A stretch of DNA of 64,000 bases from Clostridiales bacterium (GCA_021204025.1 JAJQAC010000087.1:1-64000); one strand, 5' to 3'. Shown: positions 31,297 to 41,079, counted from the first letter of the stretch. Notes: generated by a model from the letters alone, not told the origin. Numbers and translations are program-made.

Positions 31297-33165
31297 TTAC
31301 TCTGATATAGCTTTCCTTCTGCTGTCGAAATACACAAACCGGTCGATCGCGTCCAGAATATCCTTAAAATCTTCCCGCGGAGCCAGGCGGATATACTCTC
31401 GCAAAAGCTCTGTCTCGCACTCCTTATACCTTCCATAGAAAATGTCATACAGATTATGTCCGCGCAGATAAGTCCGGATCAGTTCCATATGCTCCTGCAT
31501 GTCCTCCGGCCCTGTAAAATCCCGGCCAAGAAGTTCCGTGATCTGACGTCCGCTGCGCAGACGGTGCAGATATTCCGTCCATTTCGCATACAGCGTTTCA
31601 TAAAAGGCTTCCGGACTCTCTACGATCCCCAGGCGGCTCATTATCTCCGGGTTAAAGAAATAATTCTCGAACGAATAGTATTTCAGGATCAGCACATTGC
31701 GGCGCGTCACCCGTGGGAGCTTATCCGCGTCCTCACGGCCGCGGTCGTCATAATATCGGCACAGCTGGTTCGCCAGTACCTCCGGATCCTGACCGTCGCC
31801 GTCGCGGATCATCAGGAACTGATCCCGCATATAAAGCTGGTTCATATATTTCAGATTCGCATAAGTCTTAATATTCGTACAACTGTTTGTCGTAATGATG
31901 GAGATCCGGAGCAGCTTTCCTTCCTCATTATAGATCTCGGAATAATATTTTTCCAGAAGAAGCGGCAGCCGGCTCTTGTCCTGTTTCCCCTCCACGATAA
32001 AGAGAAAACTGACCCCCATCAGGTCATTCGCCCCATATCCCAGATCATCCAGGATCCCGTCGATCGTGGCATTTTCCCGCAGCACCGAATAATGATCCTC
32101 ATCGAGTACCACCTGCCGGATCTGACGGCTGTTGAAATTAAAGAGAAGCGTCGGCGAATGAGTTTTGAAAATCACCTGATTTTTCTTAGACAGGCGATAC
32201 AGGATCTCACTGCAAGTCTTCTGAAGCTCCGGGTGCAGAAAGATCTCCGGATCCTCCACCATGATAATGCTGGGCAGGCGATCCGGCTCCCCTATATATG
32301 TTTCCAGAAGCGACAGCATATAGATACTTCTCATGCCCTTCCCCAGCGACGAGACCGGCTGCATCCGGCCCTGCTGACGGTTAAACGCAGTCACCCCGAC
32401 CGTAAAAAGCTCGTCCGCGTTGCAGCGGAGTGTGTAGCTCAGTTCCTCGTAACCCCCGTTTTTCCGGAAATTCTCATTGATCTTCTGTGAAAATTCGTTC
32501 AGATTCAGCTGATAAATCTTATATTCCAGCAGTCTCGCCGTCTCACAGGCACTCAGTTCCTCCGGACTCTTCTGATTGATCAGTCCGATACACTGAAAAC
32601 AATGCCGGCATTCCTTCGCCGGTTCAAAGATACATCTGCCCGAACGCAGCTTACGCAGCTGATCATCCTCCTGGAACATCAGCAGATCATCCTGCAGCTG
32701 ATCCAGTTCCCGTTCCGCAGTGATGCGGTAGAGCCTTGGCAATATCTGCGGAAGGTATCCGTTATTTTTATGCGTCCCATCCTCATACCGGCGTTTCCCA
32801 TCGGGAGTGACGTGAAGCGTAAATCTCAACCTTCCCGACTCCGCGTCATAAGAAGGAAATCTCTGACAGAAGGTTCTCTGCCACACATCCCTGCGCCGAT
32901 ACTGGCTTACAAGGCCAAGCTGCTGAAACATCCGCAGATCCTCCGCGGCAATTTCTATCTCCGCCTCGATCCGCACTGCCTGCCTCCGCCGGTTGAAATC
33001 CTCACTTTGAAAAACGTAGCTCCCGCACAAAGCACTGACGGCGTCCAGAACAGACGTCTTGCCCGTGTTATTCTTACCCACCAGGATCAGCGCCTGATCA
33101 ATGTCACGAATCTCCATGTCCCGGATCGATTTGAAATTTCGAATGTGAAGATATGTAAAACGCAT
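31297..33165 (-). CDS. OLD-family ATP-dependent endonuclease (AAA + TOPRIM)
   Basis: LHIRNFKSIRDMEIRDIDQALILVGKNNTGKTSVLDAV; SFLFIVEGKQDKSRLPLL TOPRIM-like. Confidence 0.85.
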   Translation of the reverse strand: MRFTYLHIRNFKSIRDMEIRDIDQALILVGKNNTGKTSVLDAVSALCGSYVFQSEDFNRRRQAVRIEAEIEIAAEDLRMFQQLGLVSQYRRRDVWQRTFCQRFPSYDAESGRLRFTLHVTPDGKRRYEDGTHKNNGYLPQILPRLYRITAERELDQLQDDLLMFQEDDQLRKLRSGRCIFEPAKECRHCFQCIGLINQKSPEELSACETARLLEYKIYQLNLNEFSQKINENFRKNGGYEELSYTLRCNADELFTVGVTAFNRQQGRMQPVSSLGKGMRSIYMLSLLETYIGEPDRLPSIIMVEDPEIFLHPELQKTCSEILYRLSKKNQVIFKTHSPTLLFNFNSRQIRQVVLDEDHYSVLRENATIDGILDDLGYGANDLMGVSFLFIVEGKQDKSRLPLLLEKYYSEIYNEEGKLLRISIITTNSCTNIKTYANLKYMNQLYMRDQFLMIRDGDGQDPEVLANQLCRYYDDRGREDADKLPRVTRRNVLILKYYSFENYFFNPEIMSRLGIVESPEAFYETLYAKWTEYLHRLRSGRQITELLGRDFTGPEDMQEHMELIRTYLRGHNLYDIFYGRYKECETELLREYIRLAPREDFKDILDAIDRFVYFDSRRKAISE

Positions 33166-33213
33166 GGAAATGTCACCTCCTACTGCTTACTGTCCAGTCA
33201 TCGCAACACTCTA

Positions 33214-33906
33214 TCATGCTTTTCCCAGACAACACCGATCAACGAAAAATCTTAATACCAGACTTCCATCCACCGTATCTTCCCTCCGGTGGGCAAAACA
33301 TATGCGCTCCGGATGCCACTGCACACTCCATATCGGCAATTCTACATGTTTTAAAGCTTCCACAACGCCATCATCCGAGAGCATCGCGATCTGCAAACCC
33401 TCGCCTGCGCGTTCCACTGCCTGATGATGGGAACTGTTGACGAAAAAGGTATGTCCATAGATATCCGCAAGGAACGAACCCTCCTCTGCTGTTCCACTAT
33501 GGGCTTTATCCTCACATCCTCCCATCCTGCTGTGTCTCTCACTGCTGTCAAGATTCTGGATCAACGTCCCGCCGAAATAAACATTGATCACCTGATGACC
33601 TCGGCAAATGCCAAAAACCGGTTTTTTCGCGCGGACAAATGCATCGAGTACCTGAAACTGAAGTTCATCCCGCCTCTCATTCACACCTTCCGAAGCAATA
33701 TTTTCCTGGCCATAGCGAGCCGGATCGATATCCGCACCGCCCGGCAGCAGGAGTCCGTCAAAATCATCAACATCAAATTCTGCACTCGTGATTACAATTG
33801 GCTCTGCGCCTGAGCCCTTCAGCGCATTCTCATAATTCGTTACTGCCGTCTCTATCTCCGGGATCAAAATACGCGGATTACCGCTGATCTGTTTACCCTT
33901 TTCCAT
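33214..33906 (-). CDS. Gamma-glutamyl-gamma-aminobutyrate hydrolase family (peptidase C26)
   Basis: LLLPGGADIDPARYGQ...PVFGICRGHQVINVYFGGTLIQ. Confidence 0.93.
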   Translation of the reverse strand: MEKGKQISGNPRILIPEIETAVTNYENALKGSGAEPIVITSAEFDVDDFDGLLLPGGADIDPARYGQENIASEGVNERRDELQFQVLDAFVRAKKPVFGICRGHQVINVYFGGTLIQNLDSSERHSRMGGCEDKAHSGTAEEGSFLADIYGHTFFVNSSHHQAVERAGEGLQIAMLSDDGVVEALKHVELPIWSVQWHPERICFAHRREDTVDGSLVLRFFVDRCCLGKA

Positions 33907-34107
33907 TCATAATTCCCCGTTCTTCCATGTTATCGTATCCGTCGATCGAAACTTATTTCGCCATTTCTGATTCATGATCTTTCGTACTTCTCTTATATAT
34001 GATTCTTCGGGAAAAACCACCATAGCAACATAAGATTCGATCTTATTTATATTTCTCACATAGTCTGGAATTTGTCAACAGAAAACAGGAAGACAGGAGG
34101 ATCTACT

Positions 34108-34142
34108 CAGAAAAAAGAGGCCTGACCGATTCCGCCATGCCT
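34108..34142 (-). terminator. Intrinsic terminator of spoIIID
   Basis: aaaaaagaggc ... gcctctt stem with T-run on minus. Confidence 0.7.
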
Positions 34143-34164
34143 CTTCTGACTTTTTCCCCTGCAG

Positions 34165-34440
34165 CTACTTCTCCTCCCTGCTGCAGATCGCCAGCCGATG
34201 CTGATATTTCTTCCTGGTCGCCATGCCGCCGCGGATATGCCGCTCCGACTTATTGATGTCCAGCACCACCCGCACCTGCGAGGCCAGTGATGGATTGATA
34301 TGCAGCAGGCGATCCACAGCGTCCTTATGTACGGTCGACTTACTGATCCCAAACTGCTTTGCCGTCTGTCGTACCGTAGCGTTATGGTCTATAATGTAAT
34401 TGGCGATCGCAACTGCCCGCTCTTCGATATATTCTTTCAA
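34165..34440 (-). CDS. spoIIID: Stage III sporulation transcriptional regulator SpoIIID (TTG start)
   Basis: (L)KEYIEERAVAIANYIIDHNATVRQTAKQFGISKSTVHKD. Confidence 0.93.
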   Translation of the reverse strand: MKEYIEERAVAIANYIIDHNATVRQTAKQFGISKSTVHKDAVDRLLHINPSLASQVRVVLDINKSERHIRGGMATRKKYQHRLAICSREEK

Positions 34441-34507
34441 GGTTGAACCCCCTGAAATCACTGTTTTTACAGATTATGCCGAAGATGCGCGAATCTTTCC
34501 TAAAGTT

Positions 34508-35188
34508 TCAGGATTCTGTATTGGCTGACAGGAAGCTGACGAAACGAACCTTTTTATCCAGTGCCGCGCCCATCACTCCGACGATCTGTCCAAACGACAA
34601 CGCCATCACGATCGTGCCGGCTCCCAGTCCCTCCAGATGTCCCAGAAACCCGATCGTCAGGATGGCCGTCACAAGAACGCTGATCCCATCAAAGGTAACT
34701 TTAATCCTCGAATAATCGATTCCGGTAATAACCGACAACTCCCGCGGGAACAAATCAGTCGGTATAATCGGCAGCCCACACCGATTGGAAAGCGTAATTC
34801 CAAATGTCAGCAAAAAACAGCCGACCAGAAAATAAAGCACCCGCAACGACAAGATAAACGGCAGCATATTTACAATCGGTTCATAAAAATCAATCATTTT
34901 GCCAAAGGCAAATCCCACGACAAAGCTGAACAGATATTGAGGCACAAAGCGTTTTCGCAATATCATCAGGCTCAGTACCAGACTTCCCTGGAACAGATAC
35001 GTCCACGTCCCAAGCGTCAATATGGGAAAGACTTCTGAAAACGCAAACGGAACGCTGGAGATGGGAGAAATCCCCCATCCCGAACATAAGACGATATCAA
35101 CTCCGAAGCTGTTGATCAGTATCACCGTAAGCAACGCCAGTTCTCCCCGCCAGATCTGCATATTCTGATTATTTCTTTTCTGATTCAT
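34508..35188 (-). CDS. YczE/YyaS/YitT-like membrane protein
   Basis: Multi-TM; GWGISPISSVPFAFSEVFP. Confidence 0.7.
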   Translation of the reverse strand: MNQKRNNQNMQIWRGELALLTVILINSFGVDIVLCSGWGISPISSVPFAFSEVFPILTLGTWTYLFQGSLVLSLMILRKRFVPQYLFSFVVGFAFGKMIDFYEPIVNMLPFILSLRVLYFLVGCFLLTFGITLSNRCGLPIIPTDLFPRELSVITGIDYSRIKVTFDGISVLVTAILTIGFLGHLEGLGAGTIVMALSFGQIVGVMGAALDKKVRFVSFLSANTES

Positions 35189-35286
35189 CTGAATTTTCTC
35201 CGGTTTCCCGTTAATTTATCTCACGTTTCTATTCCGCATCGTTATCTTTTTCTCTCATACTTCACCACTAAATGCTTTCGGTATGT

Positions 35287-35700
35287 TTAAGCACTCTCCC
35301 CTTCTGTCACTTCCGTTACCTTCTTTTCAAACTCCCACAGTTTATCGATATAGACTTCCACGATCGTTCTGCAGTGTTCTTTCAGAATCGTTCCGTCATA
35401 ATCGTGCGTCATCTGATTGCGGATTTTCAGCATTTCCATCCACTCATCTCCCTCAATCAGTTCTGCCTGAAACGAGACCCTCAGCACTTCCCGCGGAGAA
35501 CCCGTAATAAAGTTCGTTATCGCATATCTCTGAATCAGAACATCCTTCATCACCTTCCACGCCAGATCAAATGTAATATTGAATTTTGCACCGGTTCCAC
35601 TTAAAACAAACGAATCTGACAGGTCACGGCCTTTGGCCTCATCAAGAGAGCTCAAAGAATTACAAAAAGATTCATATCTTTTCATAAATTTTTCGTCCAT
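35287..35700 (-). CDS. HEPN (HI0074-type nucleotidyltransferase substrate-binding) protein
   Basis: SGTGAKFNITFDLAWKVMKD; RNQMTHDYDG RX4HXY motif. Confidence 0.85.
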   Translation of the reverse strand: MDEKFMKRYESFCNSLSSLDEAKGRDLSDSFVLSGTGAKFNITFDLAWKVMKDVLIQRYAITNFITGSPREVLRVSFQAELIEGDEWMEMLKIRNQMTHDYDGTILKEHCRTIVEVYIDKLWEFEKKVTEVTEGESA

Positions 35701-35953
35701 ACCGTTCGATATCCTCCATCAGCAATGAATTTTTACATCTGTCCATATCTACCATGTCCACAGTATAAAGCGTCGGGATATCCGCAATCCTCTCTTCGAG
35801 CGACTCGAAATCATCTGCTCCCCGCACTGCGATATCAATATCGCTTCTTTCTGTAGCTGTATCCTTTGCCCGCGAGCCGAACAAAATCACTTCTTTTGCC
35901 TCGTACTCCTTACATATGCAGATAACTTCTCTCACAACCTCGCTAACTGTCAT
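35672..35953 (-). CDS. Minimal nucleotidyltransferase (MNT)
   Basis: LFGSRAKDTATERSDIDIAV GSx..DxD. Confidence 0.9.
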   Translation of the reverse strand: MTVSEVVREVICICKEYEAKEVILFGSRAKDTATERSDIDIAVRGADDFESLEERIADIPTLYTVDMVDMDRCKNSLLMEDIERYGRKIYEKI

Positions 35954-35966
35954 TCCGTTCTCCTTC

Positions 35967-36524
35967 TTACCTGCCCTTTTTCCGTAGAACAAACTGCCCG
36001 GTCCGATACAACACCCACCCCAGAACCGCTCCCAGCGTATTCATCACCACATCATCCAGCTGGCAATGTCCCCGCTGTGTCACAAACTGCAGACATTCCA
36101 GCGCCGTGCTGCACACGCAACCGGTCAGTCCGCAGACGAGCAGAGACCGCTGCCCCGCAAAAATCAGCGGCAGCAGAATCCCAAGCGGCACAAACATCAG
36201 GACGTTTTCCACTACATAGGCGTGCGACTGTGCAGACCTCCCCCAGGTTTCAAACAACGCGAGATCGATTCCTGTCCTTGACCCTGGTTCCCGTGAAAAA
36301 AATGCCTGAATAAGCAGTACGGTTATATAGGTAATCCAGACACAGACAAGCGCCCATCTGTGACACCTGACTCTGCCTACTACTGTTCTGCTGAGTACTG
36401 TTCTACCGACAACCGATCCGATCAGAAACAGACCGCCTCCTGTAAGACATCCCCACGGCAGATAACTGATCGGCTCCAGCAAGTCCTTTGTGATACACAG
36501 GATTATCTCTCCTATCTGTTCCAT
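35967..36524 (-). CDS. VanZ family protein
   Basis: NVLMFVPLGILLPLI...STALECLQFVTQRGHCQLDDVVMNTLGAVLGW. Confidence 0.9.
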   Translation of the reverse strand: MEQIGEIILCITKDLLEPISYLPWGCLTGGGLFLIGSVVGRTVLSRTVVGRVRCHRWALVCVWITYITVLLIQAFFSREPGSRTGIDLALFETWGRSAQSHAYVVENVLMFVPLGILLPLIFAGQRSLLVCGLTGCVCSTALECLQFVTQRGHCQLDDVVMNTLGAVLGWVLYRTGQFVLRKKGR

Positions 36525-36571
36525 CAGTTGTCCACTCCTGTCAATTATTCTGATACAGCGTTTCGTGAATA

Positions 36572-36597
36572 ACCGGACCTGAAAAATCCGGTTATTT
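36572..36597 (-). terminator. Intrinsic terminator of ktrA
   Basis: aataaccggac / tccggttatt hairpin. Confidence 0.6.
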
Positions 36598-36634
36598 CCC
36601 GCTTATTTCTAAAAATCTGTACTGTCGTCCTGTA

Positions 36635-37324
36635 TCACGAACCATCCCGCTCTTCTGCCCACTGCGACAGCCGGTTCAGCCCGCTTTTGCTGCCGGAAAG
36701 AAACATAATGTCTTCTTTACGAAATACGTATTCCGGCCGGACACTGTCGGTCAGCTCGCCCGTATTCTCTATCGCAATAATATTGAGGCCAAATTCACCG
36801 CGCAGATTGGCCCCAAGGACCGTCTTTCCGACCAGCCGCGCCGGAACCATGAGCTTGGAAATATTGAGTTTTTCACTCAACTGGATATAATCCAGCACAC
36901 TTGAGGTCTCCAGACGCCGAGCCAGACGGATCGCCATATCACGCTCCGGATAGACAACCTCCGCTCCCAGCTTTTCCAGAATCTCTCCATGCTCGCTGCT
37001 CGCCGCCTTGGCGATCACTCTCGGAATCCCAAGACTCACCAGATGAAGCGTCGTGAGAATCGAGGTATCCATATGTTCACCGATACACACGACGGCTACA
37101 TCACAGTTCTGGATACCGGTCTCCGCCAGCGTTTTTTTATCTAGGTTCTTCACGACATAAGCGTTTTCTGTATAATCCCTGAGTTCCCGCACCTTTTCTT
37201 CCTCTTTATCAAGAACAAGCAGGTCCGCGCCGGATGACGCGAGATCCATGGCAAGTGCCCGCCCGAAACGTCCCAGTCCGATGATACCGTAAGTATCCTT
37301 CTCTTTCTTCTTTTTCCAAAACAT
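36635..37324 (-). CDS. ktrA: K+ uptake regulatory protein, RCK domain (KtrA/TrkA)
   Basis: YGIIGLGRFGRALAMDLASSGADLLVLD; C-terminal RCK_C. Confidence 0.92.
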   Translation of the reverse strand: MFWKKKKEKDTYGIIGLGRFGRALAMDLASSGADLLVLDKEEEKVRELRDYTENAYVVKNLDKKTLAETGIQNCDVAVVCIGEHMDTSILTTLHLVSLGIPRVIAKAASSEHGEILEKLGAEVVYPERDMAIRLARRLETSSVLDYIQLSEKLNISKLMVPARLVGKTVLGANLRGEFGLNIIAIENTGELTDSVRPEYVFRKEDIMFLSGSKSGLNRLSQWAEERDGS

Positions 37325-37397
37325 AATTAATACCAGTCCTTTCCATGGCGCAAACCAGTCCTGAATCTTTCATCCGGACCTTACCATCTTCTTTCTC

Positions 37398-38696
37398 TCA
37401 GCCGACGGCTATATTTCCATCCGGATAACGGGTTCGCTCGCCCTTGTTAAAATACCAGAGCGACACGATCGTCAACGGACCCAGCCTGCCGATATACATG
37501 GTCAGAATCGAGAGCAGTTTCGCCGCGTCACACAGATCTCCGGTAATACCGGTGGAAAGTCCTGCTGTGCTGAACGCGCTGGCAACCTCAAATACGACAT
37601 CCACAAACGCCATCTCCGGATGCAGCATCAGGATCAGCCAGGAGCCGGAAATCACCACGCCCAGTCCGATCAGGGTGATGACCGTCGCCTTACGGAACGC
37701 GTCCGCCGGAATCGCGTAATGAAACGCCTTTTCTGACGTGTTCGTAGCGGCAGATTTGATGCCCTGCAGCAGTACAAATACTGTGCTCGTCTTAATGCCG
37801 CCCCCGGTAGAACCCGGAGAAGCTCCGATAAACATCAGTACAATCATCACCATGAGCCCCGCCTGGGAAAACTCACCAAGCGGATAGGTCGAAAATCCGG
37901 CGGTTCTGGCTGTAATACTGTTAAAGAACGCGCCCATCCAGGTGATGTCTTCCGTCAGACGCAACAGTATCGTACCTGTGAGAATCAGCACTGCGCTCAT
38001 CGTCAGCACAACTTTCGTGTGCATCGAAAACTTCCGCCAGCGAAACTTCTGATCCACCATCTCACGAATCACCAGAAATCCAATGCCACCAAAAAAGATC
38101 AGGATACAGGTGATCAGATTAAGGGATACATTGTCCTGATAAGGAATCAGGCTCTGTCCGCCGCCCAGGATATCAAATCCTGAATTATTAAACGCCGCCA
38201 CGGAATGAAAGAGACTGATGCCAAGCGCGTGAGACAGCGGATAATCCCGGATAAACACCAGAAAACTCAGCGCTGCCCCCGCAAGCTCGAAGGCCAGTGT
38301 TGTAAAAAGGACATTTTTCACAAAGCGGATCGTACCCCTCCCGGAATTCAGATTCATCGCCTCACGGATGATATTTCTTCCTTTTAAATTTACCTTTTTC
38401 CCCATCGCCATGATCACGCCGGCGCCGACTGCGGTAACGCCCAGGCCGCCGATCTGGATCAGCGCTCCCAGGAAGAACTGGCCCAGCGGCGTAAACGTAT
38501 CGCCGGGATCGACCGCGATCAGCCCGGTGACACAGACCGCGCTGGTAGAAGTGTACAGCGCGTCGATATAGCGCACGGTCTGCCCCGCCCGAATACTGCA
38601 GGGAAGGCTCAACAACAGCGAACCGACCAGGATGACCGCGGCAAAACCCAGCGAAATAATCCGCACGGGCGACTGATTTTTAAGAAAAGTAAACAT
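37398..38696 (-). CDS. ktrB: Potassium uptake protein KtrB/TrkH family
   Basis: YTSTSAVCVTGLIAVD; FIGASPGSTGGGIKTST selectivity filters. Confidence 0.93.
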   Translation of the reverse strand: MFTFLKNQSPVRIISLGFAAVILVGSLLLSLPCSIRAGQTVRYIDALYTSTSAVCVTGLIAVDPGDTFTPLGQFFLGALIQIGGLGVTAVGAGVIMAMGKKVNLKGRNIIREAMNLNSGRGTIRFVKNVLFTTLAFELAGAALSFLVFIRDYPLSHALGISLFHSVAAFNNSGFDILGGGQSLIPYQDNVSLNLITCILIFFGGIGFLVIREMVDQKFRWRKFSMHTKVVLTMSAVLILTGTILLRLTEDITWMGAFFNSITARTAGFSTYPLGEFSQAGLMVMIVLMFIGASPGSTGGGIKTSTVFVLLQGIKSAATNTSEKAFHYAIPADAFRKATVITLIGLGVVISGSWLILMLHPEMAFVDVVFEVASAFSTAGLSTGITGDLCDAAKLLSILTMYIGRLGPLTIVSLWYFNKGERTRYPDGNIAVG

Positions 38697-38919
38697 AACT
38701 GTCCTCAAATACCTCGAAATAATGTCTGCTTTATCGCCATCACCGGAAGTCGTCTTCCACGAGAGAACCACCAGAACTGCCGTTCACAGCGTTTTTCCTA
38801 TGCTACGGCAAAACAGACATGCCCGCTTCGTGCGGGCATCACCATGAATCAAATCACATTACCTTTATAACACATCCGCTATGGAGGTGCAAGAAAAGAT
38901 TTCTACCTGCTGAAAATTC

Positions 38920-38948
38920 TTGACAACGCGGCGGGTTTATCTTATGAT
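38920..38948 (+). promoter_or_regulatory. Promoter TTGACA-N17-TATGAT upstream of PRTase-like gene
   Basis: Hexamers read directly. Confidence 0.75.
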
Positions 38949-39025
38949 CTTTTTAGATTTCAGATGGATATGATTTTATCATCTGATATACAAATAATAA
39001 ATTCTACCACTCATTTATAAAACTA

Positions 39026-39057
39026 AACCGGTTTTCTGCGTAAAACCGGTTATTTTA
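39026..39057 (+). terminator. Attenuator-like hairpin in leader of PRTase-like gene
   Basis: AACCGGTTTT-ctgcgt-AAAACCGGTT followed by ATTTTAT. Confidence 0.55.
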
Positions 39058-39089
39058 TAGAATAATCTGTACGAAGGGGAGGAACGGGA

Positions 39090-40178
39090 ATGGGTAACTG
39101 GAGCGAAACCTTTCTTGTTCGTGAATTTTCCGAACAGGGAGTCGACTGCTACCGCCTGCAGGGAGGCGGCTATGAAAATGAATATTACATTGTATCAGAG
39201 GCTGAGACAAGAAAACTTCTGAACACCCCTGAGATTGTCGGATATGAGGTTTATCACTGTCTGATCCCGGCGACAGCCCAGATGATGTATTATTTTAAAG
39301 AGCACAAAAAGGTTACCACCGCCAACATTCTTTCCATTCTCCGCGGAGCCCTGAATTATCCACTGGAGGAAAGCTGCTACCGCGAGCACATCCGGGTACA
39401 TGACATCAGCTTCCTGTCCAGCGAACGAGTCTTTCACCAAAATGAAATCGCCGGCCTGGAGATCAAATACAGCAAGCTGACCATGGTTCCGGACAGCACC
39501 CTGCTGATCGGCGATATCATCGCGACCGGCGAGACTCTGATCCATTGCCTGAGCTATGTGACAGAATTTTACCGGCGCAATGGCGCGAAACTGCGCAATA
39601 TCATTATCTTTACCATCGGCGGCACGATCGGGATCACCCTTCTCGAAAAGCTGACCAAGGACATCCGCGAGTTCTGGCCGGATTTTGAGGGATTCATTGC
39701 CGTCTACTATGAAGGCATTTTCAGTGTCTACCAGGACAAAGGCGTATCCGGCATCAACGTCGTAAACGTCGACTTTTACTGGAAGAATGGCATCGTCGCC
39801 CCGGAATTCCGCCGGGAAACCCTGTCCATGCGCGATCCTCTGTTTGAAAAATGTATCATCTACGACGGCGGCGCCAGACGCTATGAGATCCACGAGCATG
39901 TCCGTGAGGTTCTCGAGTTCTGGGAAGGCATCCTGGCACGCGCCGATCAGATCGACTTCAAAGAACTGCTGGACGAAAAGCTCGGATATCCGACGCCCGT
40001 CAGTTATGAAGACTGGCTCCATTATAATCACTATGAAAAAATCGATCCCGTTCAGACGACCTGGCTGTACCGTCAGGAACTGGGTTACATAGAAAGCCTG
40101 AAGGGAGTAACTTTAAAGGAAATCGCTGAACAGCGGATTCTGGAGTTTAAGACTGCGCTTCGCAAGTATATTTTGTGA
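39090..40178 (+). CDS. Type I phosphoribosyltransferase-like protein of uncertain substrate
   Basis: PRPP-loop-like motif TLLIGDIIATGETLI; ~362 aa. Confidence 0.6.
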   Translation: MGNWSETFLVREFSEQGVDCYRLQGGGYENEYYIVSEAETRKLLNTPEIVGYEVYHCLIPATAQMMYYFKEHKKVTTANILSILRGALNYPLEESCYREHIRVHDISFLSSERVFHQNEIAGLEIKYSKLTMVPDSTLLIGDIIATGETLIHCLSYVTEFYRRNGAKLRNIIIFTIGGTIGITLLEKLTKDIREFWPDFEGFIAVYYEGIFSVYQDKGVSGINVVNVDFYWKNGIVAPEFRRETLSMRDPLFEKCIIYDGGARRYEIHEHVREVLEFWEGILARADQIDFKELLDEKLGYPTPVSYEDWLHYNHYEKIDPVQTTWLYRQELGYIESLKGVTLKEIAEQRILEFKTALRKYIL

Positions 40179-40259
40179 ACCTGCGAACCGACAGAGATAT
40201 TATGAGATCCTGTTATGCAGAATCCCTTAATCGATGGAACAAAGCTATAATTATTATAT

Positions 40260-40462
40260 GCCAATAAAATAGTCACTGAGAGAAAAGAATATCTGTAGAG
40301 GACATTTTTCACGTCGGCACTTAGTAAGCAGGATGCTTTTCCTGCGAACTTATGCCTCAGTATCCCTATGACGTGCCAGTGACACGTCATAGGGAGTACC
40401 GCTACGTGAAAATCTAAGCGAGAGCGGTCCTCGGAAGATATTCTTTTCTCTCAGTGACGGAC
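40260..40462 (-). repeat. Family A intergenic inverted-repeat element with 43-bp hairpin insertion (A3)
   Basis: Outer stem GTCACTGAGAGAAAAGAATATC/GATATTCTTTTCTCTCAGTGAC; core as A1; insert 40352..40394. Confidence 0.9.
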
Positions 40463-40485
40463 GATTGACAACTTATCCTTGGAGA

Positions 40486-41079
40486 CTATGCCAGTCCCTC
40501 TGCCCGCATCTCCTCCTGAATCGTTGCCTCACACGCGCGCATCGCCTGCAGGGTCTTATCCAGCAGTTCGTTGAGCTCGATCCCCAGCATCTGCGCGCCC
40601 TGTTCGATCACTGCACGGGAACATCCCGCCGCAAAACTGGCGCTCTTGTACTTTTTCTTTAACGATTTGAGTTCCATATCCTGAGTACTCTTTGACGGGC
40701 GGATCAGCGCCGCCGCCCAGATCAGGCCGGTCAGTTCATCTACCGCAAAGAGTGTTTTCTCCATCTCATGCTCTGGTTTGATATCCACCGTCAGTCCATA
40801 TCCATGGCTGCACACCGCATGAATGATATCTTCTCCGACTCCACCCTCCCGCAGCAGCTCCGGCGCCTTGATACAATGCTGCTCCGGATAACGCTCAAAA
40901 TCAATATCATGAAGCAGACCGACGATGCCCCAGTATTCCTCATCCTCGCCGTAACCTTCTTCCTTCGCAAACCATTTCATAACGCCCTCGACTGTCAGCG
41001 CATGCTGGATGTGAAACGGATCCTGATTGTATTGTTTCAGAAGCGCAAAGGCTTCCTCGCGTGAAATATGTTCTTTCAT
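40486..41079 (-). CDS. HD domain phosphohydrolase-like protein
   Basis: QHALTVEGVMKWFAKEEGY...IVGLLHDIDFERYPEQHC. Confidence 0.9.
   Translation of the reverse strand: MKEHISREEAFALLKQYNQDPFHIQHALTVEGVMKWFAKEEGYGEDEEYWGIVGLLHDIDFERYPEQHCIKAPELLREGGVGEDIIHAVCSHGYGLTVDIKPEHEMEKTLFAVDELTGLIWAAALIRPSKSTQDMELKSLKKKYKSASFAAGCSRAVIEQGAQMLGIELNELLDKTLQAMRACEATIQEEMRAEGLA

Noticed and set aside
31456-32490. 344-aa + ORF
   Set aside because: Antisense to the OLD gene; composition (Ile/Gln/His-rich) typical of mirror frames.
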